This document shows positions 1-7,918 of a stretch of 35,913 bases of DNA, in pieces. This DNA comes from Gammaproteobacteria bacterium (GTDB lineage Bacteria; Pseudomonadota; Gammaproteobacteria; Xanthomonadales; Wenzhouxiangellaceae): positions 1-35,913 of the forward strand of contig PWYW01000021.1 in assembly GCA_003567685.1 (NCBI GenBank), written 5' to 3'. Made by a program: the position numbers and the translations under genes. Each line of letters begins with the position of its first letter. The first letter of the stretch is position 1. The notes below the pieces were generated by a model. It had not been told where the DNA came from and searched no databases. It saw only the letters and a program-made list of their open reading frames with translations.

Positions 1-83
1 CATCACTTTCTCAACCCCGCCCCGCCAAAGAATCTTTCGTGCAACGGCAACTTCCCGGTGCGCCTCGGCGAGGCAGGCCGCGA

Positions 84-111
84 ATTATAGACCCCTCAAT
101 ACTCGCGTCAA
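84..111 (-). promoter_or_regulatory. Leftward sigma70-type promoter for a gene beyond the window edge
   Basis: Read on the minus strand, TTGACG (106-111) and TATAAT (84-89) are separated by 16 bases, a near-consensus sigma70 promoter. No start codon with a convincing reading frame follows before base 1, so the gene it drives lies left of the window. It sits directly downstream of argH, so it separates the next leftward gene from the arginine operon. Confidence 0.6.
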
Positions 112-123
112 GGGGTTTGGGGC

Positions 124-144
124 AAAAAGACGAAAATCTTTTCG
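124..144 (-). terminator. Possible terminator after argH
   Basis: On the minus strand, 20 bases past the argH stop, CGAAAA and TTTTCG form a short AT-rich stem (131-144) followed by TCTTTTT. The stem is weak, but GGGGC/GCCCC outside it could lengthen the structure. Position and T-run suggest the end of the arginine operon; the call is tentative. Confidence 0.35.
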
Positions 145-163
145 AACGCCCCGGCTGCCGCAG

Positions 164-1471
164 TTAGCGCCGGTCTTTGCCAAGCCCCTGCAGCCGGGCC
201 TTGAGGCGGTCCAGCAAGAGGTTCCGCGCTCCACCAGGTGAGACCCGGGCCTCCAGGCTGTCTTCCGGCCGACGTTCGGCCAGACTGTCCAGTTGTGCGG
301 CAGCCGCCCGGTACGCTTCGCGGAAGGAGCGCCCCTGCTGCACTTGCTCGTTGGCCAGGTCGGTGGCGTGCATCCCCGGACTGACCGCCTTGCGCAGACG
401 TTGCCGGTTCCACTGGACCCCATCCAGCAGGGCAGGGACCAGGGCGAGGCCGGCCAGGCCGCGGCTGAAGGCCCGAATCAGGGGTGGTTTGGTGTCCTGC
501 AAATCCCGCTGGTAACCCGACGGCAGACTCAGCACCGCTTCCAGTTCGCCGCGCGCGCCGACTATGGTGGCGTGGAGCGACCGCAACAGCTCCACGGTGT
601 CCGGATTGAGCTTGTTGGGCATGATCGACGAGCCGGTGCAAAAGGCTGCCGGCACTTCCAGGTAGCCAAATTCCTGACTTGCGAACAAGCTCAGGTCCCA
701 ACTCAGGCGGCGTAGATCGCCGGTGGCGGCTGCGAGGGCATCCAGCGCACGAAGCTCTGTCTTGCCGCGGCTGTTCTGCGCGTACTGCGGATTGACCACC
801 AGACGCGGGAACCCAAGCTCTTCGGCCACGCCGTCGCGGTCCAGCGGGAAGTTGACACCAAAGCCCGAAGCCGTGCCCAAGGGGCTCGCGTCGAGCCAGT
901 CGCGAATCCGCCATGCCAGGGCAGCATTATCAACAAAGGCTTCGGCGTGACCAGCCCACCACAGGCCTAACGACGAGGGCATGGCCTGCTGCAGGTGGGT
1001 GTGGCCGGGGATGACGTGGTCGGCTTCTGCTTCGGCGCGGACAAGACAAACCTCGGCGATGACACCGCATTGGCTGGCCAGCGTCCGCAACCGCTCTTTC
1101 ATGTACAGTCGAAGGGCAACCGCGACCTGGTCGTTTCGGCTGCGACCGGCATGGATGCGGCCGCCAATCTCGCCCAACTCGTCGGTCAGCCAGGCCTCAA
1201 TGGCCGAATGGCCATCCTCGAAACGGCCATCCAGCAGAAAATCGCCCGCCTCGAAAGCCGCCCTCAGGCGGTTCATGCTCTCGACCATCTTATTGGCTTG
1301 TTCGCTGGTCAGCACGCCGATCCGCGCCAGTCCACGAGCATGCGCCTGGCTTGCTTGAATGTCGTAGACCAGCAGCTCTCGATCGAGCACGACGTCGTCA
1401 CCGGCAAGGAAACGCATGACGCGCTCGTCGACCGCCTGGCTCGAGGCTTTTTTCCAGATGTAGTCAGTCAT
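164..1471 (-). CDS. argH: Argininosuccinate lyase
   Basis: Cleaves argininosuccinate to arginine and fumarate, the last step of arginine synthesis, in the cytosol as a homotetramer of the fumarase/aspartase superfamily. The 435 residues contain AGRSRNDQVA (about 108-117), GHTHLQQAMP (about 156-165, with the catalytic His) and the family signature GSSIMPNKLNP (about 280-290, with the mobile-loop serines). The start MTDYIWKK was chosen at 1471 because GGAG lies upstream; the frame is open for 19 more codons without homology-like sequence. It is the last gene of the arginine operon, about 100 bases after argC. The usual Thr of TGRSRNDQ is Ala, and the usual Arg after THLQ is Gln, so it is a divergent member like those of Xanthomonas. 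The call is secure. Confidence 0.95.
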   Translation of the reverse strand: MTDYIWKKASSQAVDERVMRFLAGDDVVLDRELLVYDIQASQAHARGLARIGVLTSEQANKMVESMNRLRAAFEAGDFLLDGRFEDGHSAIEAWLTDELGEIGGRIHAGRSRNDQVAVALRLYMKERLRTLASQCGVIAEVCLVRAEAEADHVIPGHTHLQQAMPSSLGLWWAGHAEAFVDNAALAWRIRDWLDASPLGTASGFGVNFPLDRDGVAEELGFPRLVVNPQYAQNSRGKTELRALDALAAATGDLRRLSWDLSLFASQEFGYLEVPAAFCTGSSIMPNKLNPDTVELLRSLHATIVGARGELEAVLSLPSGYQRDLQDTKPPLIRAFSRGLAGLALVPALLDGVQWNRQRLRKAVSPGMHATDLANEQVQQGRSFREAYRAAAAQLDSLAERRPEDSLEARVSPGGARNLLLDRLKARLQGLGKDRR

Positions 1472-1574
1472 GCTCGTCACTTCTCCATCAGCAAGTGGTC
1501 GACACTGCTCAAGCCCGGCAGATGCCAAACTCCTGCAGGGTCAAGACCAGGCGGCGTCGGTTCGCGCCCCGGGA

Positions 1575-2525
1575 TTAGACGGCAATCCCGTCGAGTTCGT
1601 CGAACCCCATGGCCAGATTGATATTCTGCAGGGCCTGGCTGGCCGCTCCTTTCAGCAGGTTATCAAGAACGACTACCAGGCTGGCACGGTGCGGCTGGCG
1701 TTCGTCGATGGCAAACCCGCCGATACGGAGCTCCGCTATGCCGGCCACGTCACGGATTTCCGGGATGGCCTGGGTAACCCGGACCAGCGGTTCATCCCGA
1801 TAATGCTCAGTGAAGCGCTCAAGCAGCTCAGTGGCGCAGGCCGGCTCCGACAGGTTGACCGCCAGGGTCAACGAAATACCGCGGAAGAATGGCGCGACAT
1901 GCGGATGAAACCGAACCGGCCGACCCAAATGGGTGGATATTTCCCGCTCATGCACATGACCGGTCAGGCTGTAAGGGATCAGGTTGTCGCGCAGCCGCTC
2001 CGGGTCGTTGCGCGGCGAAGGGGTCTTGCCGGCACCGCTGTAGCCCGACACGCCAAACACTACCGGCGGCCGGGTAAGCTGGTCGCGCAGGGGTAACAGG
2101 CCAAACTGGGTGCCCGTGGCATAGCAGCCCGGGTTGGCAATGCGGCGCGAACCCCGCAGGCGATCGCGGTTCCACTCGCTCAGGCCGTATACCCAGGATT
2201 CATCAAACCGCCAATCGGCACCAAAATCGATGATCAAGGCCTCCGGATGAGCCCGCCCAATCGCTTCGACCCAGGGCTGACTGGCACCGTTGGGCAAGGC
2301 CAGCACCCAAACGCTGGCATCGACCTCGCCGACCTGTTCCGGCGTCAGCGATTCAAGGACTTGCTCGGGATCTGGCCAGTCAGGATCGATGGCCGTCAAT
2401 GGCTGGCCGGCCTGAGAACCGCTCGACGCCAGCGCCAGTTCCAATTTGCTATGCCGGGCCAGCAGCGGCAAAAACGCCGATCCGGTGTAGCCGCGGCCGC
2501 CGATCAAGACCAGTCGATGAGTCAT
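1575..2525 (-). CDS. argC: N-acetyl-gamma-glutamyl-phosphate reductase
   Basis: NADPH-dependent reduction of acetylglutamyl phosphate to acetylglutamate semialdehyde, the third step of arginine synthesis. The 316-residue protein opens with a Rossmann dinucleotide motif, GGRGYTG (9-15), and carries the catalytic cysteine in ANPGCYATG (Cys134). A later GHVHEREI segment occupies the place of the family's catalytic histidine. The start MTHRLVLIGG at 2525 lies 4 bases after the stop of the upstream kinase/synthase gene, whose last codons supply the GGGAGAG ribosome site, so translation is probably coupled. The length fits the short argC form. Confidence 0.95.
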   Translation of the reverse strand: MTHRLVLIGGRGYTGSAFLPLLARHSKLELALASSGSQAGQPLTAIDPDWPDPEQVLESLTPEQVGEVDASVWVLALPNGASQPWVEAIGRAHPEALIIDFGADWRFDESWVYGLSEWNRDRLRGSRRIANPGCYATGTQFGLLPLRDQLTRPPVVFGVSGYSGAGKTPSPRNDPERLRDNLIPYSLTGHVHEREISTHLGRPVRFHPHVAPFFRGISLTLAVNLSEPACATELLERFTEHYRDEPLVRVTQAIPEIRDVAGIAELRIGGFAIDERQPHRASLVVVLDNLLKGAASQALQNINLAMGFDELDGIAV

Positions 2526-2529
2526 GCGG

Positions 2530-3843
2530 TCACTCTCCCTGCCAGCCGGACGTTCGACTTCGCGCATCATTGACCAGGACCGCCAGCTGGTCAAAATCCT
2601 CGGTGCCGATGACATGAACAATCCACTCGCCACGACGGAAGCTGGCGTGAGCTTGTTGCAAATACCAGCCGGCAATCGGGTTGGACGCTCGGGCGCGCCA
2701 ATAGATTCGGGGGAAACGGGCGCGCATCACCTGCCAAAGTGCAGCACCCAGACCTTCACCGCGCGCCTCTGGCGTCACCACGAACTTATCAAGGTAGGGC
2801 ATGCCGCCTGCGCCATTCACAATCAAGGCAGCCGCGCGACCAGATTCAGCCAGCAGCAGGCCGGCCACGTCGCGACCCTGGCGCCAGCCGGGTTCAAGCT
2901 CGCGCCCGAAGCTCGCTTCCAGCAGACGCTCCAGCGACTGCCATTGCTCGCTGCCAATCTCGGTCAGCCAATCGATGCGCTCACCCTTGCGAATCAGCGT
3001 GCCCGCGCCAGTGTGGGTAAACAATTCCCGAGTGAGCTTGGCGGCCGAGGTGATTGACACCGAGGTTTCACTCGGCAAGCGTTCAAGCATGTCCTTGATT
3101 TGGGCCAACTTGAGTTGCATCCCTGAATGCACCCAGTCCTGGGCAATCAGTTGCTCGTAATCACCGCTGATGGAGATCGCCGAAATGATGCGGCCGTTTT
3201 GATCCAGCAGCCCACCGGTGCCAGTCAGGAAAATGATCTTGTGCGGCCGAACGGCCCAAACCAGCTCGCGCGCGGCGATGTCGGCATTGATGTTCATGAC
3301 CTGGCCGCCGGAGGATTCGCCGAGACAGGCCACCACGGGCAGCGAGCCCGAGCGGACCGCCGAGCGAACAGGATCCAGCTCGACGCTGTCGATCTCTCCC
3401 ACCAGGCCCAGTTTCTCCGGATCGGCCAGATGGGCATTGAAAACGCCGTGCTGGATGCCGCGAGCGCGCACACCGCGTGCTTCCAGCGCATCGACAATCG
3501 CCGCATTGGCCTTGTAGATCACCGGACGGGCAACGGCCATCACGGCCTCGGTCGTCACCCGCAAGCCATCGTGCTTTTCGATCGGCACGCCGGCTTCGGC
3601 CATCGCCTCATCCAGTTGCGGGCCGGCGCCATGCAGAACAATTGGCGTCAGGCCCAGCCGGTGCAGAAAAGCCAGGGCCGCGGCCATTTCCTCCAGGTCG
3701 TCGCGCAGCACGGCGCCACCGACCTTGACCACGGCAAAGCGCGATTCTTCGATGCGGGCAAACTGCTTGAGGTATTGGCGTGCCTCGCGGTTCGAGCCAA
3801 GCTGGCCAAGCAGTTCGATGACGGTCTGGCGGACTTCGGCCAT
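2530..3843 (-). CDS. argB: Bifunctional N-acetylglutamate kinase / N-acetylglutamate synthase
   Basis: A two-domain enzyme expected to make acetylglutamate from glutamate and acetyl-CoA and then phosphorylate it, covering the first two steps of arginine synthesis. Residues 1 to about 285 are an amino-acid-kinase fold with VVKVGGAVL (38-46) and the substrate loop VLHGAGPQLD (69-78). The C-terminal part is a GNAT acetyltransferase with the acetyl-CoA loop ARGEGLG (360-366), then WRARASNPIAGWY. The 437-residue length and this fusion match the NAGS-K family of Xanthomonas and relatives. No separate argA or argJ is visible nearby, consistent with the fused enzyme supplying the acetyl group. The gene lies between the EF-hand gene (33-base gap) and argC (4-base gap). 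Confidence 0.93.
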   Translation of the reverse strand: MAEVRQTVIELLGQLGSNREARQYLKQFARIEESRFAVVKVGGAVLRDDLEEMAAALAFLHRLGLTPIVLHGAGPQLDEAMAEAGVPIEKHDGLRVTTEAVMAVARPVIYKANAAIVDALEARGVRARGIQHGVFNAHLADPEKLGLVGEIDSVELDPVRSAVRSGSLPVVACLGESSGGQVMNINADIAARELVWAVRPHKIIFLTGTGGLLDQNGRIISAISISGDYEQLIAQDWVHSGMQLKLAQIKDMLERLPSETSVSITSAAKLTRELFTHTGAGTLIRKGERIDWLTEIGSEQWQSLERLLEASFGRELEPGWRQGRDVAGLLLAESGRAAALIVNGAGGMPYLDKFVVTPEARGEGLGAALWQVMRARFPRIYWRARASNPIAGWYLQQAHASFRRGEWIVHVIGTEDFDQLAVLVNDARSRTSGWQGE

Positions 3844-3876
3844 GTCAGGGCTTACCTTGCGGGAAACTGAACGCGA

Positions 3877-4095
3877 TCAAAGCTGGTATTCGATCAGCAG
3901 GTCGATCAACTCGTCTTTGGAAATACGGTTGTCGTGATTGGCGTCGAACTGGGTGAAGATTTCACTACTGGTCTGATGACCATAGCGCCCGAACAGGCAC
4001 TCGACCAATTCCTTGAATTCGCCTCGCGACAAAACGCCATCGCGGTTTTTGTCGAATTCGTCAAACAGCTTTTCAGCCAGCTCTGTCCTGTCCAT
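3877..4095 (-). CDS. Small calmodulin-like protein with two EF-hands
   Basis: A 72-residue protein with no signal peptide or membrane segment, so probably cytosolic. It has two canonical 12-residue EF-hand loops: residues 15-26 (Asp15, Asn17, Asp19, Gly20, Leu22, Glu26) and 51-62 (Asp51, Asn53, Asp55, Asn56, Ile58, Glu62). All main calcium ligands are present; in loop 2 the usual Gly at position 6 is Asn. Helices flank both loops, so it can form one complete EF-hand pair. It sits inside the arginine operon on the same strand, 67 bases after argE and 33 before the kinase/synthase gene. The ribosome site is weak and a TATAAT lies 38 bases upstream, so it may have its own promoter. Its role is unknown; a calcium-dependent effect on arginine enzymes would be speculation. 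Confidence 0.85.
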   Translation of the reverse strand: MDRTELAEKLFDEFDKNRDGVLSRGEFKELVECLFGRYGHQTSSEIFTQFDANHDNRISKDELIDLLIEYQL

Positions 4096-4133
4096 GAGGC
4101 AAGCGTTCCATGCGATTGCGGGTTTGGCCGATG

Positions 4134-4139
4134 ATTATA
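4134..4139 (-). promoter_or_regulatory. Candidate -10 element upstream of the EF-hand gene
   Basis: A perfect TATAAT on the minus strand, 38 bases before the EF-hand start codon. No good -35 hexamer is found 16-18 bases further upstream, where the sequence is GC-rich. It may give an internal operon promoter or may be chance. Confidence 0.3.
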
Positions 4140-4162
4140 GCGGCTGGCGGCCCGGCATCCGG

Positions 4163-5227
4163 TCAGAGCAACGATTGATACAAAGAGGCCGCCTTCTCAA
4201 GCTGCTCCAGACTGACCCATTCATCCACCGCATGGGCCTGGGCAATGTCCCCCGGGCCCAGTACCAGCGCGCTGATGCCTGCATCGGAAAACAAGGACGC
4301 CTCGGTCCAGAAACCAACCGGCTGGCCGATGGGCAAACGATGCCGCTCGCAGAATGCCCTGGCCGCGCGATCATCGCGACCGCCGGCCGGCAGAGGCGGG
4401 CCGGAGAAGGGAATATGCCACTCGGCAAACTCATCGGCACCGGCCAGATCCTTGAGCGCATCAAACAGGGCCTCATTGGACTGGCCAGGACCCAGCCGGG
4501 CGGAGTAATGCAGGCTGGCCTCACCGGCAATCACGTTCGATTTGGTGCCGCCGTTGATCAGCCCCAGGTTGAAGCAGGTGTGGCGGTCGGCATCGGCCTC
4601 GGCCTGGCAGTAATCCAGGGCGGCGCTGGTCCAGCGAGCCAGGCGATGATTGGCGTTGTCGGCCAGCGCGCGAAATTCCGAGGAGTGCCCCATGACACCG
4701 GCAAAGCGGCCCTTGACCGACAGAAAACCGCGATGGGCCAGGATGGCTTCGCATTGGGTTGGCTCGCAAACCACCACTTGCGCATAACTGCGGCGGGCAG
4801 AGGTCTCCAGGAACTTGCGGATACAGCAGCTGCCGGCCCCCTCCTCGTCGCTGGAAAACAGGATGGCCATGGGTGCCTGGCTGGCTTCGGCCACGGCCAG
4901 CAGGGCTGCGGCCGCGCCCTTGATGTCGCAGACCCCGCGACCGTAGGCCCGACCGTCCTCGACAGTCAACTCCAGCGGCGGACGGGTCCAGCCGGGGCCA
5001 ATCGGCACCGTGTCGAGATGGCAGTTGAACAGCAGTGTCGGCTGGCCGCGCCGGGCGTGCAGGTTGACGTGACCGTCGCTGTAATCGTTGATCTCGACAT
5101 CGAAACCGGCGGCCTCGAGCCGCTCGCGGCAATACCCGAACATCGACGCCTCGCCATCAAACGCGCGCGGCGGATTCTGGCTGTCGCAGGCAATCAGCGC
5201 ATCCAGATGCTCAAGAATCTTTTTCAT
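4163..5227 (-). CDS. argE: N-acetylcitrulline deacetylase (ArgE-like, M20 family)
   Basis: A zinc/cobalt M20 amidohydrolase of 354 residues. Metal-site motifs are in order: NCHLDTVP (His70, Asp72), GVCDIKG (Asp101) and SSDEEGAG (Glu128 and Glu129, catalytic base and ligand), followed by the dimerisation domain and a C-terminal return to the catalytic domain. In the family it resembles acetylornithine deacetylase. The neighbouring acetylornithine carbamoyltransferase implies that its substrate here is N-acetylcitrulline, released as citrulline for argG. That assignment rests on context plus the Xanthomonas pathway, not on a diagnostic residue. Start MKKILEHL at 5227. The upstream gap to argG is filled by an inverted-repeat element. 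Confidence 0.92.
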   Translation of the reverse strand: MKKILEHLDALIACDSQNPPRAFDGEASMFGYCRERLEAAGFDVEINDYSDGHVNLHARRGQPTLLFNCHLDTVPIGPGWTRPPLELTVEDGRAYGRGVCDIKGAAAALLAVAEASQAPMAILFSSDEEGAGSCCIRKFLETSARRSYAQVVVCEPTQCEAILAHRGFLSVKGRFAGVMGHSSEFRALADNANHRLARWTSAALDYCQAEADADRHTCFNLGLINGGTKSNVIAGEASLHYSARLGPGQSNEALFDALKDLAGADEFAEWHIPFSGPPLPAGGRDDRAARAFCERHRLPIGQPVGFWTEASLFSDAGISALVLGPGDIAQAHAVDEWVSLEQLEKAASLYQSLL

Positions 5228-5247
5228 GTCCCCACTCTACAAGCTGG

Positions 5248-5454
5248 ACTAACCGCAAAGACGCGAAAAGCGCAAAGAGAAGCTCGATTTGCTGGTCGCC
5301 GCATGATCAAACGACGGGATCGGGTCGAGCTTGATGTTTCAGGACTGCTGGTCCAGCGTTGGATCACTGTAAATCTCGGGCCGTTCAGCGAGCCCGGCAA
5401 GGATCGTTTGCCCCGCAGCCCTTTCTTCGCGCCCTTTGCGCCTTCGCGGTTAGT
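5248..5454. repeat. 207-bp intergenic element with 36-bp imperfect inverted repeats
   Basis: The left arm 5248-5283 (begins ACTAACCGCAAAGACGCG) and the right arm 5419-5454 (its reverse complement begins ACTAACCGCGAAGGCGCA) match at most positions, and nearly all differences are A/G transitions. The 135-base interior has no credible ORF. The element fills the argG-argE gap, and its right end abuts the argG stop codon. It looks like a small non-autonomous palindromic or MITE-like repeat. No target-site duplication was identified. Confidence 0.6.
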
Positions 5455-6650
5455 CATTTCCTGACTCGGGCGGCAAGGGTGGAGGACTGGCCGATCAGTT
5501 TGACAAAGCCTTCGGCTTCTTCCGGCGTCCACGAGGCCGACTGGGCGTAGACCGAGTCGGGGTCTTGCAGCAGGTAGCGTGAACCCACGGCCACCGGCAG
5601 CACCGAGCCGCCATCGGTGGCCAGACGCACCACGCCGGTGACAAATCGGTTGGCACTTTCGAAGCAGGCTTCCAGATCGGCCTTGTGCGGCTCGAAGAAG
5701 AAGCCGGTATAGACCAGTTCCGCCCAGCGGTTGGCCAGGGTTTGCTGGAACTGGTTCTGCAAGCGGGTGTTGACCGCTTCGCGCAGGGCGCGCTGGGCAA
5801 TCATCAGGCCGTCCACGCCGGGGCACTCAAACACGATACGACCCTTGAGGCCAATCGATACATCACCGGTGTAGACGTGGCGGCCCACGCCGTAGGCACC
5901 CAGCCGATGATTCAACTCGGCCAGCAGCGCCGGGCCATCCATTGGTTCGCCATCCAGGCTGACCGCCCGCCCGGCTTCGAAACCAAGCGTCAGTTCCAGA
6001 CGCTGGGCCGGCCATTCGGCGCGCGGTCGACACCAGACGTGGGTGTCGTCGCCTGGCACGCCGAACTCGTCGATCTCCTGGCCCGACAACGTCACGCCCA
6101 GCAGGTTTTCGTTGATCGAATAGCAACTGTTGGAGGTCGGCACCTCGATACCGGCCTTGGCCATCAGTTCCAGTTCATGCGCACGCACATTGCTGGTCTC
6201 GCGCTGCAGTTCGCGAATCGGTGCGTGGATCACATAATCGCCCAGCGAGCGCACCGACTGGTCAAAACGCAGCTGGTCGTTGCCCATGCCGGTGCAACCG
6301 TGGGCAAAGTGCTTCGTGCCCAGCTCGTCGGCCAATTTCAGGCACTGCTGGACAATCACGTAGCGGTCGGAACACAGCATCGGGTACTGCTCGAGCATCC
6401 GCGCGCCCGACCACAGCAGCGGCACGACAAACTGGTCCCACAGCGGCTGGGCAGCGTCCAGCTCGTGATGCCTGGCCGCGCCCAGGGCCCGGGCTCGCTC
6501 GGCAATCCAGGCCTTCTGCTCACTGCTGATACCGCCGGTATCGACAAAGGCCGTATGTACCTCATAACCCTGTTCCTTCAGGGCCAGCACGCAGTAACTG
6601 GTGTCGAGTCCGCCGGAAAAGGCGAGAACGATGGCTTTTTGGTCGGTCAT
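5454..6650 (-). CDS. argG: Argininosuccinate synthase
   Basis: ATP-dependent joining of citrulline and aspartate to argininosuccinate, in the cytosol. The 398-residue protein begins with the PP-loop nucleotide motif AFSGGLDTSYC (10-20) and carries the ArgG segments GCTGMGNDQLRF and PTSNSCYSINENLLG. The frame is open further upstream, but MTDQKAIV at 6650 is chosen because the ATP-binding strand starts there and AAGGA precedes it; the 30 extra codons upstream are encoded by a low-complexity heptamer tract. It is the second gene of the operon, between argF' and argE. Confidence 0.95.
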   Translation of the reverse strand: MTDQKAIVLAFSGGLDTSYCVLALKEQGYEVHTAFVDTGGISSEQKAWIAERARALGAARHHELDAAQPLWDQFVVPLLWSGARMLEQYPMLCSDRYVIVQQCLKLADELGTKHFAHGCTGMGNDQLRFDQSVRSLGDYVIHAPIRELQRETSNVRAHELELMAKAGIEVPTSNSCYSINENLLGVTLSGQEIDEFGVPGDDTHVWCRPRAEWPAQRLELTLGFEAGRAVSLDGEPMDGPALLAELNHRLGAYGVGRHVYTGDVSIGLKGRIVFECPGVDGLMIAQRALREAVNTRLQNQFQQTLANRWAELVYTGFFFEPHKADLEACFESANRFVTGVVRLATDGGSVLPVAVGSRYLLQDPDSVYAQSASWTPEEAEGFVKLIGQSSTLAARVRK

Positions 6651-6666
6651 TGAAAAATCCTTGAAT

Positions 6667-6747
6667 GAAGACGGGGAGACGTGAGGCGGAAGACGGGAAA
6701 GGAATAGGCGCTTTTCCCTTTCACCTTTTTTACCTTTCACCTTTCCC
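6667..6747. repeat. Seven-base-period low-complexity tract, with opposed halves
   Basis: The segment 6667-6705 reads as degenerate purine-rich heptads (GAAGACG, GGGAGAC, GTGAGGC, GGAAGAC, GGGAAAG). The segment 6711-6747 reads as CTTTTCC, CTTTCAC, CTTTTTTAC, CTTTCAC, CTTTCCC. The halves are partly complementary and could fold together. The tract fills the argF'-argG junction and reaches into the end of argF'. The same heptad type recurs at 35849-35890. Confidence 0.6.
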
Positions 6748-7746
6748 CATCAGTTCGAGCATCAGGGCTTTCTGGACGTGCAGGCGGTTTTCGGCTTCGT
6801 CCAGGGCCACGCAGTAATCGGCGTCCATCACTTCATCAGTGGCCTTGATGTTGCGCCGCAGCGGCAGGCAGTGACTGAAACGCGCCTGGTTGGTCAGGGC
6901 CATCTTGGCGCCATCGACCATGAAGTGGCGATAGGGCTCGCGCAGCTTCGCCTCTTCCTCCGGTCGACCGTAAAACGGCAGGGCACCCCAGCTCTTGGCA
7001 TAGACAAAGTCGGCGCCGCGGTAGGCCGATTCAATATCGCGGGTGATTTCCAATGAACTGCCCGACTGCTCCACCTGCTCGTAGGCCGCGTCCATGAATT
7101 GCTCGTCGAGCAGATAGGCATTGTCGGGAACCAGCAGCTCGACGTTCATGCCGAACTTGCTGGCAATCAGCAGGGCCGAGTTGGCCACCGCGGTATTGAG
7201 CGGGCGCGGATGCCAGGTCCAGGTCAGCAGGAATTTCTTGCCGTCGGGCTGGCCGATATGGTCCTGGATGGTCCGCATCAGGGCCAGTTCCTGGCAGGGG
7301 TGAACAATGGTTTCCATATTGATGACCGGCACCGAGGCGTGAGCGGCCAGCGCCTTGATCACCCGATCCTGACGATCATGCGACCAGTCCTTGAACAGCG
7401 GGAAGGCGCGCAGGCCAATGGCCGAGCAGTAGCGCGACAGCACGCCGGCCCCCTCGGCGATGTGCTCTTCGGCTTCACCGTCCATGACGACCTTTGGCTC
7501 GAACTCGATCCCCCAGGCCGCCTTGCCCGGCTCCAACACTACGGCATGGGCGCCCAACTGAAAGGCGCCAATCTCGAACGAGGAGCGCGTTCTGAGCGAG
7601 GGGTTGAGGAACAACAGGGCCACGGCCTGGCCTTGAAGCGCCTGGCGGATTGGCTGGCGACGCAGCTCGGCGGCTGAATCCAGCAGCGATTGCAACTCAT
7701 CGCGCGACCAGTCGACAGTGGACAGAAAGTGGCGGGGCTTGCTCAT
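6730..7746 (-). CDS. argF': N-acetylornithine carbamoyltransferase
   Basis: Transfers a carbamoyl group from carbamoyl phosphate to N-acetylornithine, giving N-acetylcitrulline; this is the Xanthomonas-type variant of ornithine carbamoyltransferase. The 338-residue protein has the carbamoyl-phosphate loop FLNPSLRTRSSFE (about 46-58) and HCLPLRRNIK (291-300), whose final lysine aligns with the modified lysine of the Xanthomonas enzyme. WGIEFEP then MDGEAEE (Trp78, Glu93) matches the Trp/Glu pair that reads the acetyl group in that family, so acetylornithine rather than ornithine is expected. Start MSKPRHFL at 7746; a TTG nine codons upstream is less likely. The last residues (MGKGER) are encoded inside the heptamer tract. 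It is the first gene of the operon; no convincing promoter or ArgR box was recognised upstream. Confidence 0.93.
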   Translation of the reverse strand: MSKPRHFLSTVDWSRDELQSLLDSAAELRRQPIRQALQGQAVALLFLNPSLRTRSSFEIGAFQLGAHAVVLEPGKAAWGIEFEPKVVMDGEAEEHIAEGAGVLSRYCSAIGLRAFPLFKDWSHDRQDRVIKALAAHASVPVINMETIVHPCQELALMRTIQDHIGQPDGKKFLLTWTWHPRPLNTAVANSALLIASKFGMNVELLVPDNAYLLDEQFMDAAYEQVEQSGSSLEITRDIESAYRGADFVYAKSWGALPFYGRPEEEAKLREPYRHFMVDGAKMALTNQARFSHCLPLRRNIKATDEVMDADYCVALDEAENRLHVQKALMLELMGKGER

Positions 7747-7918
7747 GGCACAACTCGGGGCATCAGGGCACAAGGCTTTAGGATACTATCAAGCGGGCAG
7801 TTGGATTGCGCCCGGGGCCAGTGAGTTCAGGGAATCGGCTCACCTGCCATCGACGTTGTGCGTCGACGCGACATACAAATGAAAATTCAATTGGAGGAGA
7901 AAGCGTAGGGGTTTTGAA

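Noticed and set aside
7747-7830. Arginine operon promoter or ArgR box upstream of argF'
   Set aside because: TAGTAT is present, but no matching -35 or palindromic operator could be recognised, so no feature is claimed.
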